DNA from: Actinomarinicola tropica
GTDB taxonomy: Bacteria; Actinomycetota; Acidimicrobiia; Acidimicrobiales; SKKL01
Direction: 5' to 3'
NCBI RefSeq assembly: GCF_009650215.1
Contig: NZ_CP045851.1
Coordinates: forward strand, 1,949,001 to 2,013,000
Length of the DNA: 64,000 nt
The first letter of the stretch is position 1; each line of letters begins with the position of its first letter. A model generated the notes under the pieces. That model searched no databases. It was not told where the DNA came from and saw nothing but the letters and a program-made list of their open reading frames with translations. Made by a program: the position numbers and the translations under genes. Positions 20,738-28,897 of this stretch are shown here, piece by piece.

Positions 20738-22381
20738 GTGGAGCTCAACCTGCCGCAGATCCACGAGGCGATCGCGGCGGCGGTCCCCGACCGCGAGTGC
20801 CTCGTCCACCGGGACCGCCACCTCACCTGGGCCCAGGTCCACGACCGCACGCGCCGGTTCGCCGCCGGCCTCGCCGCGCGCGGCATCGGACGCCACGGAC
20901 GGCTCGACGACCTGGCCGGGTGGGAGTCGCCGCACGACCACGTCGCGCTCCACCTCCACAACGGCGTCGAGTACCTCGAGGCGATGCTCGGCACGATGAA
21001 GGCCGGCGCCGCCGCGGTGAACGTCAACTACCGCTACGTCGCCGAGGAGCTCCGCTACCTGCTCGCCGACGCCCGCGCCCGGGTGGTGGTCCACCACGAG
21101 GCGTTCACCCCAGTCCTCGCCGAGGTCCTCCCGGAGCTGCCCGACGTCGAGCTGCTCGTCCGGGTGCCCGACGGCTCCGGGCACGATCCGCTCCCTCGCT
21201 CGGTCGACTACGAGGTGCTGCTCGCCGAGGCCGATCCCGGCGACGTCGACGAGCTGGCCCGGGACTGGTCCGGCGACGACCTCTACCTGCTCTACACCGG
21301 CGGCACCACGGGGATGCCGAAGGGGGTCTGCTGGCGCCAGGCCGACTTCCTCGTCGCAGCCCTCGGCGTCCGGCGCAAGGACGGCACCGAGCACGACGAC
21401 CTCGGGCCCCTGGTCGACAAGGCGCGTGGCGGGACGCTCCGTGCGCTCCCCTCGGCCCCGTTCATGCACGGGGCTGCGCACTGGAACGCCATCAGCGCGT
21501 GGATCGCCGGCGGCACCGTCGTCGTCCAGGACCGGACCGACCGCCTCGACGCTGCCGACGTGCTCGACACCTGCGCCCGGGAGGCGGTCACGTCGCTTCT
21601 CATCGTCGGCGACGCCTTCGCTCGGCCCCTGGTCGAGGAGCTCGAGCGCCGCCCCCGGCAGCTGCCGGACCTCCGCTTCGTGATGACCGGCGGCGCCGCG
21701 CTCGGTCCCCGGCTCACCGCCCGGCTGCACGAGCTCCTGCCCGACGCCACCATCCTCGACGTGCTCGGCTCCTCGGAGAGCGGCCGTCAGGGCACCCGGT
21801 CGAGCCGTGGCGACGCCGGCGGGGCGCCGGGTCGCTTCGCACCCTCGGCGGGCTCGGTCGTCCTGTCCGACGACCGCACGCGGGTCCTCACGCCGGGCGA
21901 CGACGAGATCGGCTGGCTGGCCCAGTCCGGACGGACCCCGCGTGGCTACCTGGGAGATCCCGAGAAGTCGGCGGCGACCTTCCCCACGATCGACGGCGTC
22001 CGCTACTCCGTGCCCGGTGACCGGGCGCGGCTGCTCGCCGACGGCACCATCGAGCTCCACGGTCGCGACTCGGTCACGATCAACACCGGCGGCGAGAAGG
22101 TGTTCGCCGAAGAGGTCGAAGCGGCGCTGAAGCACCACCCCGACGTCGACGACGTCGTCGTCGTCGGGCGCCCGTCGGACCGCTGGGGCCAGGAGGTGGT
22201 CGCCGTGGTGGCCCTGCGGCCGGGCACCTCGCCCACCGACGACGAGCTCCTCGCGACCGCCGGCGACCACATCGCCCGCTACAAGCTCCCCAAGGCGATC
22301 GTGCGCCGCGAGGCGGTCCTGCGCAGCCCCGCGGGCAAGGCCGACTACCGGTGGGCCTCCGCGCAGGCGGTCAGTCCTTGA
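20738..22381 (+). CDS. Acyl-CoA synthetase, FadD19/FadD17-like
   Basis: 547-residue adenylate-forming ligase. The A3 motif YTGGTTGMPKGVCWRQ has the TGGTTGMPKGVxWRQ pattern seen in FadD19/FadD17, ligases for C24-branched steroid side-chain acids in mycobacteria; this is a recalled family signature, not a search. Other motifs: DVLGSSESG (A5), VPGDRARLLADGTIELHGR (A7-A8) and a terminal SPAGKADYRWA with the A10 Lys. GTG start. The 3' end overlaps the convergent zinc-ribbon gene by 11 bp. Steroid or branched-acid activation is the leading hypothesis. Confidence 0.9.
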   Translation: MELNLPQIHEAIAAAVPDRECLVHRDRHLTWAQVHDRTRRFAAGLAARGIGRHGRLDDLAGWESPHDHVALHLHNGVEYLEAMLGTMKAGAAAVNVNYRYVAEELRYLLADARARVVVHHEAFTPVLAEVLPELPDVELLVRVPDGSGHDPLPRSVDYEVLLAEADPGDVDELARDWSGDDLYLLYTGGTTGMPKGVCWRQADFLVAALGVRRKDGTEHDDLGPLVDKARGGTLRALPSAPFMHGAAHWNAISAWIAGGTVVVQDRTDRLDAADVLDTCAREAVTSLLIVGDAFARPLVEELERRPRQLPDLRFVMTGGAALGPRLTARLHELLPDATILDVLGSSESGRQGTRSSRGDAGGAPGRFAPSAGSVVLSDDRTRVLTPGDDEIGWLAQSGRTPRGYLGDPEKSAATFPTIDGVRYSVPGDRARLLADGTIELHGRDSVTINTGGEKVFAEEVEAALKHHPDVDDVVVVGRPSDRWGQEVVAVVALRPGTSPTDDELLATAGDHIARYKLPKAIVRREAVLRSPAGKADYRWASAQAVSP

Positions 22382-22583
22382 GCGCCACCGCGTTCGGCGT
22401 GACGTTCATCTTCGGCACGTAGTCCTCGGCGACGATCTCTCGCGCCTGACCGCCGAGCGAGGCCCGCAGGTCGTCACGACAGGAGCCGCAGGGGCCGAAG
22501 AAGCGCTCCTCGGCGGGCGTGCCGCACCGGGGGCACGTGATCTCGACGAGGTCCGTGGGCGGGTCGAGGCGGGTGGGCTCCAT
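22371..22583 (-). CDS. Small zinc-ribbon protein, 70 aa
   Basis: Small Cys-rich protein with two knuckles, CPRCG and CGSC, about 18 residues apart, in the order expected for a zinc ribbon. The C-terminal segment EDYVPKMNVTPNAVALKD looks conserved rather than random. No DNA-binding domain is attached; it could be a zinc-binding accessory protein. ATG start at MEPTRL; a longer reading upstream would run through the inverted repeat between the two divergent genes. Overlaps the synthetase 3' end by 11 bp. Confidence 0.75.
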   Translation of the reverse strand: MEPTRLDPPTDLVEITCPRCGTPAEERFFGPCGSCRDDLRASLGGQAREIVAEDYVPKMNVTPNAVALKD

Positions 22584-22613
22584 CGCCCCATCATGGCCGA
22601 GCTGTGGACGCGA

Positions 22614-22643
22614 CCCTGTGGATGGGGCGCGAGATCCACAGGG
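22614..22643. repeat. 10-bp perfect inverted repeat with DnaA-box-like cores
   Basis: CCCTGTGGAT and ATCCACAGGG are exact reverse complements separated by 10 bases. Each arm contains TGTGGAT/ATCCACA, seven bases of a DnaA box, and another TGTGGAC lies at 22603-22609. The element sits between two divergent small genes. It could be an operator for both, a DnaA-responsive site, or a weak hairpin. Confidence 0.5.
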
Positions 22644-22708
22644 TTGCACCTCTTCCACCCCACAGGGCCGGCCCCGTACCGTCGGTGGTGACGACGAGGA
22701 GGACCGAC

Positions 22709-23032
22709 GTGGCGATGTACACGGTGACGCTGACGGACCGGACGATCGAGCAGATCGACGGGGCGGACGCCTACCAGCAGGAGGGGCAGATGACGACGTT
22801 CTTCGCGACGCGCCGTGAGGTCATCGACTCGTGGAGCACGCGCCTGGCGTCGTTCCGGACGAGCGAGATCCTGAGCGTGCGACGGGTGGACGCCGACCTC
22901 GATCAGGGCGCGGGGGCGATCCGCTCGACCCACATCGGCTCGAACACCTCGGCGGGGCGCGCGGCGACCACCGTCTCGAGCAGGCCCTCCGAGGCGAGCA
23001 GGTCACGCACCTCCTCGCACTGCGTGTCGTAG
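22709..23032 (+). CDS. Small conserved protein with 3' antisense overlap
   Basis: The first about 65 residues (starting VAMYTVTLTDRTIEQI, then DAYQQEGQMTTFF, then VIDSWSTRLASFRTSEIL) look like a real small protein. The rest, about 43 codons, is read through the complementary strand of the GT39-like gene. AGGAGG six bases before the GTG decides the start and supports translation. Either the tail is genuine or a frameshift has extended a roughly 65-residue protein. No domain recognised; cytoplasmic. Confidence 0.6.
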   Translation: MAMYTVTLTDRTIEQIDGADAYQQEGQMTTFFATRREVIDSWSTRLASFRTSEILSVRRVDADLDQGAGAIRSTHIGSNTSAGRAATTVSSRPSEASRSRTSSHCVS

Positions 23033-24444
23033 GTGGCGTAGCCGCCCATCCACACGAGCCAGATCGTGCCGCCCTCGGCACGCTCGCCCACCTCGGCGGC
23101 GATCGCTGCGGGATCGGCCGCCTCGTTGCGCTCGCCGTAGTCCCGCCAGTCCACCCGCTCCGGGCCGGCGAGCGTCGGGTACGTCAGGACCTCGAGGTCC
23201 GGGCCGGACGCGAGGCCCCGCGAGAGCGCGGGCCCCAGCTGGTCGGGGCAGACGAGCACGACGTCGCCGGGGGCGGCGCCGGAGAGGATCGCTGCGGCTG
23301 CGTCCCCGCCCTGCGTGCGCTCCTCGAGCGCGCCGGCGACCGCGACGACGGCGAAGACGAGCGCCACGACGCCGCCGAGGGCCACGGCCAGGCGCCGTGG
23401 GGCGGCGGTGACGCCGACCCCGGCCGCCACGAGGAGCACCGGCATCGAGATCGCCGCGTACCGGCTGGCGAAGGTCGCACCGCTCAGCCACGTGACCGTG
23501 GTCCCGACGACGAGCGCCCCGACGGCGACGGCGACGTCCAGCCGGACGCCGGGCACCGTGCGCAGGTCGAGCTCGATCGACCACGGCGGTCGGGGGACCC
23601 CGGTGAGTCCGAGGACGAGCAGGAGCGCGAGGAGGACCGCGCCGACGATCGCCTCGGTGATCACGCCGCCCCCGGCGAAGTCGAGCAGGGCGATCGAGAC
23701 CGACATCGTGGGTCGCTGAGGATCGCCCCACGGCGTCCCCGTGCGCTCCAGCTGGTCGAGCATGATCGGCACCCACGGCAGGAAGGCCACGCCGGCCGCC
23801 ACGAGCGCCCCTGCGCCGCGCGCCGCCCCGCGCCGGACCTCCGGTGTCGCTCCCCGCCACCACAGGAGGAGCAGGAGGATCCCGGTCGTGCCGAGGATCC
23901 AGACCGACCAGTAGTGCGTGTAGAGCAGGAGCACGGCCACGAGCCAGGTCCCGAGCAGGGAGGCCCACCTGCCGTGCCGCACGACGTCATCGAGCAGCCA
24001 CCAGCCGACGGCGACGAGCAGCATCACGAGGGCGTACATCCGCGCCTCGGTGCCGTAGCGCGTGGCGTAGGGAAGGAGCGCGGCGAGGACCACGGTCCAG
24101 AGGGCGGCGAGGAGACCCCGGCGCCGCAGCGCCATCACGCCGAGGACGGGCAGCGTGGCGACCGAGAGCAGGCCCGACAGCGCCCTCACCGCGGCGTCTC
24201 CCTCACCGACGACGGACATCCACGCGTGGAGGAGGACGTAGTAGAGCGGCGGGTGCCCGTCCTGGCGCAGGGCGTCGGGCAGGTCCGCCAGCGGCAGGGC
24301 GGCGATGTTGGCGCTGAGGGCCTCGTCGAGCCACAGGTCGGAGTGGGTCACGAGGCGCAGCACGACACCGCCGAGCACGGCGCCGACGAGGACGACGAGC
24401 TCGAGGGCGCGCGGGGTGGACGAGGCGTCGGCGGGGGCGGGCAC
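22903..24444 (-). CDS. Polytopic GT39-like glycosyltransferase (GT-C fold)
   Basis: 513-residue membrane protein with about 11-12 helices. The N-terminal loop HSDLWLDEALSANIA is the acidic first periplasmic loop of GT39/ArnT-like enzymes (Asp-Glu pair), and QDGHPPLYYVLLHAW and YGTEARMYALVML match further loop motifs. Such enzymes use a polyprenyl-phosphate sugar and act outside the membrane. The C-terminal 150 residues form a soluble domain. GTG start. It is the first gene of the glycan island and shares a 103-bp divergent region with the flavoprotein gene. Confidence 0.8.
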   Translation of the reverse strand: MPAPADASSTPRALELVVLVGAVLGGVVLRLVTHSDLWLDEALSANIAALPLADLPDALRQDGHPPLYYVLLHAWMSVVGEGDAAVRALSGLLSVATLPVLGVMALRRRGLLAALWTVVLAALLPYATRYGTEARMYALVMLLVAVGWWLLDDVVRHGRWASLLGTWLVAVLLLYTHYWSVWILGTTGILLLLLWWRGATPEVRRGAARGAGALVAAGVAFLPWVPIMLDQLERTGTPWGDPQRPTMSVSIALLDFAGGGVITEAIVGAVLLALLLVLGLTGVPRPPWSIELDLRTVPGVRLDVAVAVGALVVGTTVTWLSGATFASRYAAISMPVLLVAAGVGVTAAPRRLAVALGGVVALVFAVVAVAGALEERTQGGDAAAAILSGAAPGDVVLVCPDQLGPALSRGLASGPDLEVLTYPTLAGPERVDWRDYGERNEAADPAAIAAEVGERAEGGTIWLVWMGGYATYDTQCEEVRDLLASEGLLETVVAARPAEVFEPMWVERIAPAP

Positions 24445-24547
24445 GGCGCAAAGCTAGTGGTGCCCGGACGGGCCCCGGGATGAGCGGATCTCGACAGGTC
24501 CTCGTCTACTCTGTGTCGTCGCGCCCGCCCCTGGAGACACCACCTCG

Positions 24548-26071
24548 ATGACCGAACAGACTCCCGTCCCAACGTCCGACGCGCCCCGTGTGGTCGTGAT
24601 CGGCGCCGGCCCCGCAGGGTTGACCGCGGCCTACGAGCTGGGCAAGCGCGGCGTCCCCGTCACCGTGCTCGAGGGCACCGACCAGGTCGGTGGCATCAGC
24701 CGGACGGTCGAGCGCGACGGGTGGCGGTTCGACATCGGCGGCCACCGCTTCTTCACCAAGGTGCAGGAGGTGGAGGACCTGTGGCACGAGATCCTCCCCG
24801 ACGAGGACTTCCTCCTGCGTCCGCGCATGAGCCGGATCTTCTACCGGGGCAAGTACTACGACTACCCGCTGAAGGCCACGAACGCCCTGACGAACCTCGG
24901 TCCGGTCGAGGCCGTGCGCTGCGTGGCGTCCTACGCCTACGCCCAGGTGCGCCCGCCGGCCAACCAGGACAAGTTCGAGGGCTGGGTCACCGCCAGGTTC
25001 GGCAAGCGGCTCTACCAGCACTTCTTCAAGAGCTACACCGAGAAGGTGTGGGGCATCCCCGCCGACGAGCTCGAGGCCGACTTCGCCGCCCAGCGGATCA
25101 AGAACCTCGACCTGCGCAAGGCGATCATCAACGCCGTCATGCCCAAGCGGAACCAGAAGGAGATCACCTCCCTCATCGAGGAGTTCCAGTACCCGAAGTA
25201 CGGGCCCGGGATGATGTGGGAGGTCTGCCGGGACAAGGTGCTCGCCCAGGGCTCGACCGTCCACATGGAGACCAAGGTCCGTGAGATCCGTCACCGCGAC
25301 GGCCGGGCCTACGAGGTCGTGGCCGAGCACCCCGACGGCACCCGCAGCACCTTCCCGTGCGACCACGTCATCTCGTCGATGCCGTTCACCAAGCTGGTGA
25401 CGGGCATGGACCCCTCCCCCGACCCGCAGGTCGTCGAGGCGGCCGAGGACATCAGCTACCGGGACTTCCTCTCGGTCGCTCTGGTGGTCCCCGAGGAGTA
25501 CGCCTTCCCGGACAACTGGATCTACATCCACGCGCCCGAGGTCGAGGTCGGGCGCATCCAGAACTACGGCTCGTGGTCGCCCTACATGGTGAAGGAGGGG
25601 CGCACCTGCCTCGGGCTCGAGTACTTCGTGTTCGAGGACGACGAGATGTGGTCGAAGTCCGACGAGGACCTCATCGAGCAGGCCAAGGACGAGCTGGCCT
25701 TCCTCGGCCTCGTCGACCGGGAGCGCATCGAGCTCGGCCACGTCGTGCGGGTCCCGAAGGCGTACCCGACCTACGACGAGGGCTACACGGACCGGGTCGA
25801 GACGCTCCGCAAGTGGATCGAGACCACGACCCCGAACGTGCACCCCGTCGGCCGCAACGGCATGCACCGCTACAACAACCAGGACCACTCGATGCTCACG
25901 GCGATGCTCACCGTCGAGAACATCGTCGACGGCACCACCCACGACGTGTGGTCGGTGAACGTCGAGGAGGACTACCACGAGGAGGCCACCTCGTCGGTGA
26001 AGGAGTCCGGCACCCGCACCACGGGCACCGGCCGCGACGCGCCGGTCCTGCCGCGGAAGCCCCGCCGGTGA
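24548..26071 (+). CDS. FAD-dependent UDP-galactopyranose-mutase-like / amine-oxidase-like protein
   Basis: 507-residue flavoprotein. VVVIGAGPAGLTAAYELGKR is the Rossmann FAD-binding motif, GGISRT and FDIGGHRFF the following family loops, and EKVWGIPADEL the central domain. This layout is found in polysaccharide clusters and is usually labelled UDP-galactopyranose mutase-like or COG1232; the active-site arginines of true Glf could not be verified by reading. If it is a mutase it would supply a furanose donor, which would fit the AftD-like enzyme nearby. ATG start. Overlaps the FkbM gene by 4 bp (GTGA). Confidence 0.75.
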   Translation: MTEQTPVPTSDAPRVVVIGAGPAGLTAAYELGKRGVPVTVLEGTDQVGGISRTVERDGWRFDIGGHRFFTKVQEVEDLWHEILPDEDFLLRPRMSRIFYRGKYYDYPLKATNALTNLGPVEAVRCVASYAYAQVRPPANQDKFEGWVTARFGKRLYQHFFKSYTEKVWGIPADELEADFAAQRIKNLDLRKAIINAVMPKRNQKEITSLIEEFQYPKYGPGMMWEVCRDKVLAQGSTVHMETKVREIRHRDGRAYEVVAEHPDGTRSTFPCDHVISSMPFTKLVTGMDPSPDPQVVEAAEDISYRDFLSVALVVPEEYAFPDNWIYIHAPEVEVGRIQNYGSWSPYMVKEGRTCLGLEYFVFEDDEMWSKSDEDLIEQAKDELAFLGLVDRERIELGHVVRVPKAYPTYDEGYTDRVETLRKWIETTTPNVHPVGRNGMHRYNNQDHSMLTAMLTVENIVDGTTHDVWSVNVEEDYHEEATSSVKESGTRTTGTGRDAPVLPRKPRR

Positions 26072-26838
26072 AGCTGGACGTCGCGTCGCTCAAGGCGGCG
26101 CTGGTCGACGTCCTCCCCGATCCGCTCGTCTACCGGATCGCCCCGCTCATCTACCGGGGCCAGGAGCCCGAGCTCGCCCGCCTGCGGAGCTTCGTGCCGC
26201 GAGGTCGCAACGCCGTCGACGTCGGCGGCTGGCTCGGCCCCTGGACCCGCGAGCTGTCGCGCTGGTGCGGGCGCGTCGACACCTTCGAGCCCCAGCCCGA
26301 CCTCGCGGCGTTCCTCCGCAAGGTGGTGCCGGCCAACGTCACGGTGCACGAGGTGGCGGTGTCGGACGCCGCCGGTCGCACCCGACTGGTCGTCCCGTCG
26401 TCGCGCCACGGGGAGAACGCTCTGGCGTCGGTGCGTCCCGGTGCAGCCGACGCCGATCCCGACGCCATCGTCCACGAGGTCGACGTCGTCCGCCTCGACG
26501 ACCTCGGGTTCACCGACGTCGGGTTCCTCAAGGTCGACGTCGAGGGCCACGAGCGGGAGGTGCTCGACGGCGCGACCGCGCTCATCGGTCGGGACCGACC
26601 GCGGATCCTGCTCGAGGCCGAGCAGCGGCACCTCGACACGCCGCTCCACGAGCTGTTCGACCACGTCGGCGCGCTGGGCTACCGCGGGTGGTTCCTGCAC
26701 GGTGGCGGCTGGCACGCCCTCGACACGTTCGACGTGGAGCAGCGCCAGACCGCGCACCTCGACGACCTCACCGGGCCGGACTACGTGAACAACTTCCTCT
26801 TCGTCCCCACCGAGGACGAGTTCACCCCGACGACCTGA
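26068..26838 (+). CDS. FkbM-family SAM-dependent methyltransferase
   Basis: 256-residue methyltransferase. NAVDVGGWLGPWTREL is the SAM-binding loop, VDTFEPQPDL the acidic ribose-binding strand, and FLKVDVEGHEREVLDGA the FkbM hallmark. FkbM enzymes methylate sugar hydroxyls in lipopolysaccharide, glycopeptide and polyketide pathways. The GTG start lies in the stop of the flavoprotein gene, so the two are co-translated and probably act on the same glycan. The 3' end overlaps the opposing membrane-protein gene by 17 bp. Confidence 0.88.
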   Translation: MKLDVASLKAALVDVLPDPLVYRIAPLIYRGQEPELARLRSFVPRGRNAVDVGGWLGPWTRELSRWCGRVDTFEPQPDLAAFLRKVVPANVTVHEVAVSDAAGRTRLVVPSSRHGENALASVRPGAADADPDAIVHEVDVVRLDDLGFTDVGFLKVDVEGHEREVLDGATALIGRDRPRILLEAEQRHLDTPLHELFDHVGALGYRGWFLHGGGWHALDTFDVEQRQTAHLDDLTGPDYVNNFLFVPTEDEFTPTT

Positions 26839-28897
26839 GCCGCTCGCACAGGTCCGAGTCCCGCGGCTGCACCTCGACGTCAGGGGTGAGGGTCTGCACC
26901 GGCCCACCCGCGAGCGAGCGGCCGGGTGCGACGCCGTCACGAGGGTGGAAGCGATAGCCCTCGAACGCGAGCCGGTCGTCGACCTGGACGCGGATCTCCA
27001 CGGTGACCGGGTCGAACACCGCCGTCACCGTCGACCGGGCGCGTCGCGGCACCCAGCGTCCGAGGTCGACGTGGCGTCCGTCCGGGTCGTCCCAGACGTA
27101 GCCGATGCGCACCTCGTCCTCGCGCACCTCGGCCACGAGCGCGTTCGCTCCGTCGGCATCGCCGCTGCCGAGCAGCGGCCACAGCTCCCCCGGCTGGGCT
27201 CCCTCCGGCCAGGGCACGTGGAGCGTCCACCCGCCGGCCTCCTCGGTGCGCTCCACGCCTCGCCACCGGTCGCCCTCGCCCCAGTAGACCCCGCGGCAGT
27301 CGTCGAGGGCGACGAGGTCCCCGGCGGTGACGTCGCGAGGCAGCTCCTCGACCCAGCGCACCCGTGGAGCGGTCGCGCCTGGCACCGCCTCGGCCACCGA
27401 CACCTGGTCCGACACCAGCGCACCACGCAGCGCCTCCGACACGTCGGGCGCCTCCTGGCGCTGGTAGAGGAGGCCGAGCGCCCCGTTCGCCGCCACGCCC
27501 CACGCCGCCAGGGCGGCGATCGCCACCGTGGCGACGACCACGGTGCGACGGCCGTGCCGCCCCGCCCGCTCGATCGCGACGTGCACGGCCGGCAGCGTGG
27601 TGACGAGGAGGAACGGGAGGACGTCGGTCGTGTAGCGGTGGGCGACGTAGCCGATCGTGAGCACCCCGAGGGCGCTCGCCGCCGAGCCGACGGCCGGCAG
27701 TGCGAGGCACCGCAGCGGGTGCCCGCGCCGCCAGGCGACGGCGAGCACGCCGAGACCGGCGACCGAGCCCAGCGCGAGCAGGGGCGTGGAGGACGGGAGG
27801 CTCGCGGTCGGGTCCAGGGTGTCGAACGCGACGTCGCCCACGACGTCGACGCCGTCGCGGAAGCCGATGAAGGGGTAGGTCCGACCGAGCGCGACGCCGT
27901 CGGGCCGCAGGTACTGCAGCGCGGTCGTCGGCACGAACTGCGGCCCGAAGAGGCTCCCGTCGTTGGCGTCGAGGACCTCTTGGCGCTCCTCGCTGATCCG
28001 CACGTAGGTCTGGGCCTCGAGCGGCAGGCGGAACGGCTCGCCGAAGCGGGCGAGGTTGACCGCGGCGTAGGAGCCGACGGCGACGGTGCCCGTGACCGCG
28101 AGGAGGGCGACGACCTGGCGCCCGCCACCGGCCAGGCGCCACGGGCGGGTACGCCAGCGGGCCGCACCGAGCGCGACCAGCTCGGCCCCGCCCACGAGGC
28201 CGAGCGCGACGAGGGCGCCGGCGCCGACCGACGCCCGGCTGTGGAGCGCGGCCACGGCGGCCGCCCCCGCGACGCCGAGGGCGGGCAGCGAACCGCCCGC
28301 CAGGTGGCGCACGAGGGCCGCCAGCGACACCAGGGCCCACGCGCTGCCCCACAGCAGCGCCTCGTGGTACACCCAGGCGCGTCCGGCGAGGTACAGCACC
28401 ACCGATCCCGCCACGACGACGCCGGTGGTGGCGCCGGCCACGACGAGGTCACGCCGGTCCACGGCTCGGTCGCCACGCACCGCCCATCGGACCGACCACC
28501 CGAGCGAGGTGGCGGCGCCGGCGAGCACGCACACCGCCCCCACCATCGAGAGCTGCGTGAGCCGACCGTCGAGGCGGTCGGTGATGGCGACCACCGGTAC
28601 GCGGAGCAGCGTGGGGACGATCCCGAAGTAGGTCTGCTCCCGCCCGTCGATCTCGAACGCCTCGATGCCGAGGACGCCGGGGTCGAGGTCCCAACGACCC
28701 TCGAGCCAGCTGCGGGCCTGCGCCTCGTGGAAGTCCGCGGCGCGCGGCTGGGGGGCCAGCAGCTCGAAGGTCCCGGCGGTGAGCAGCCAGCAGAACGGCA
28801 GGAGGGCGGCGAGCAGGCCGACCGCAGCGGCCAGCCGGACCGGCCGGGGGACGGGCGGCGGCCCCGGTGCCGCCTCAGTCGCCGGGACGGGGTCCAC
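26822..28897 (-). CDS. Polytopic GT-C-like membrane protein A (paralogue of the 38.7-40.8 kb gene)
   Basis: 691 residues: about 11 membrane helices (20-455) and a soluble C-terminal domain (about 510-691). FHEAQARSWLEGRWDL follows the first helix with an acidic loop, as in GT-C transferases. The gene is clearly homologous to the 710-residue protein at 38698-40830: AWVYHEALLWG / PWVYHEALVWG, FVPTTALQYLRPD / FIPTTLLQYFRPD, VDDRLAFEGY / LDGRLVFEGH. The C-terminal domain resembles a LamG/concanavalin-like beta-sandwich and may bind the glycan. Start GTG overlaps the upstream GT2-methyltransferase gene by 23 bp. Substrate unknown. Confidence 0.75.
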   Translation of the reverse strand: MDPVPATEAAPGPPPVPRPVRLAAAVGLLAALLPFCWLLTAGTFELLAPQPRAADFHEAQARSWLEGRWDLDPGVLGIEAFEIDGREQTYFGIVPTLLRVPVVAITDRLDGRLTQLSMVGAVCVLAGAATSLGWSVRWAVRGDRAVDRRDLVVAGATTGVVVAGSVVLYLAGRAWVYHEALLWGSAWALVSLAALVRHLAGGSLPALGVAGAAAVAALHSRASVGAGALVALGLVGGAELVALGAARWRTRPWRLAGGGRQVVALLAVTGTVAVGSYAAVNLARFGEPFRLPLEAQTYVRISEERQEVLDANDGSLFGPQFVPTTALQYLRPDGVALGRTYPFIGFRDGVDVVGDVAFDTLDPTASLPSSTPLLALGSVAGLGVLAVAWRRGHPLRCLALPAVGSAASALGVLTIGYVAHRYTTDVLPFLLVTTLPAVHVAIERAGRHGRRTVVVATVAIAALAAWGVAANGALGLLYQRQEAPDVSEALRGALVSDQVSVAEAVPGATAPRVRWVEELPRDVTAGDLVALDDCRGVYWGEGDRWRGVERTEEAGGWTLHVPWPEGAQPGELWPLLGSGDADGANALVAEVREDEVRIGYVWDDPDGRHVDLGRWVPRRARSTVTAVFDPVTVEIRVQVDDRLAFEGYRFHPRDGVAPGRSLAGGPVQTLTPDVEVQPRDSDLCERLRSSG

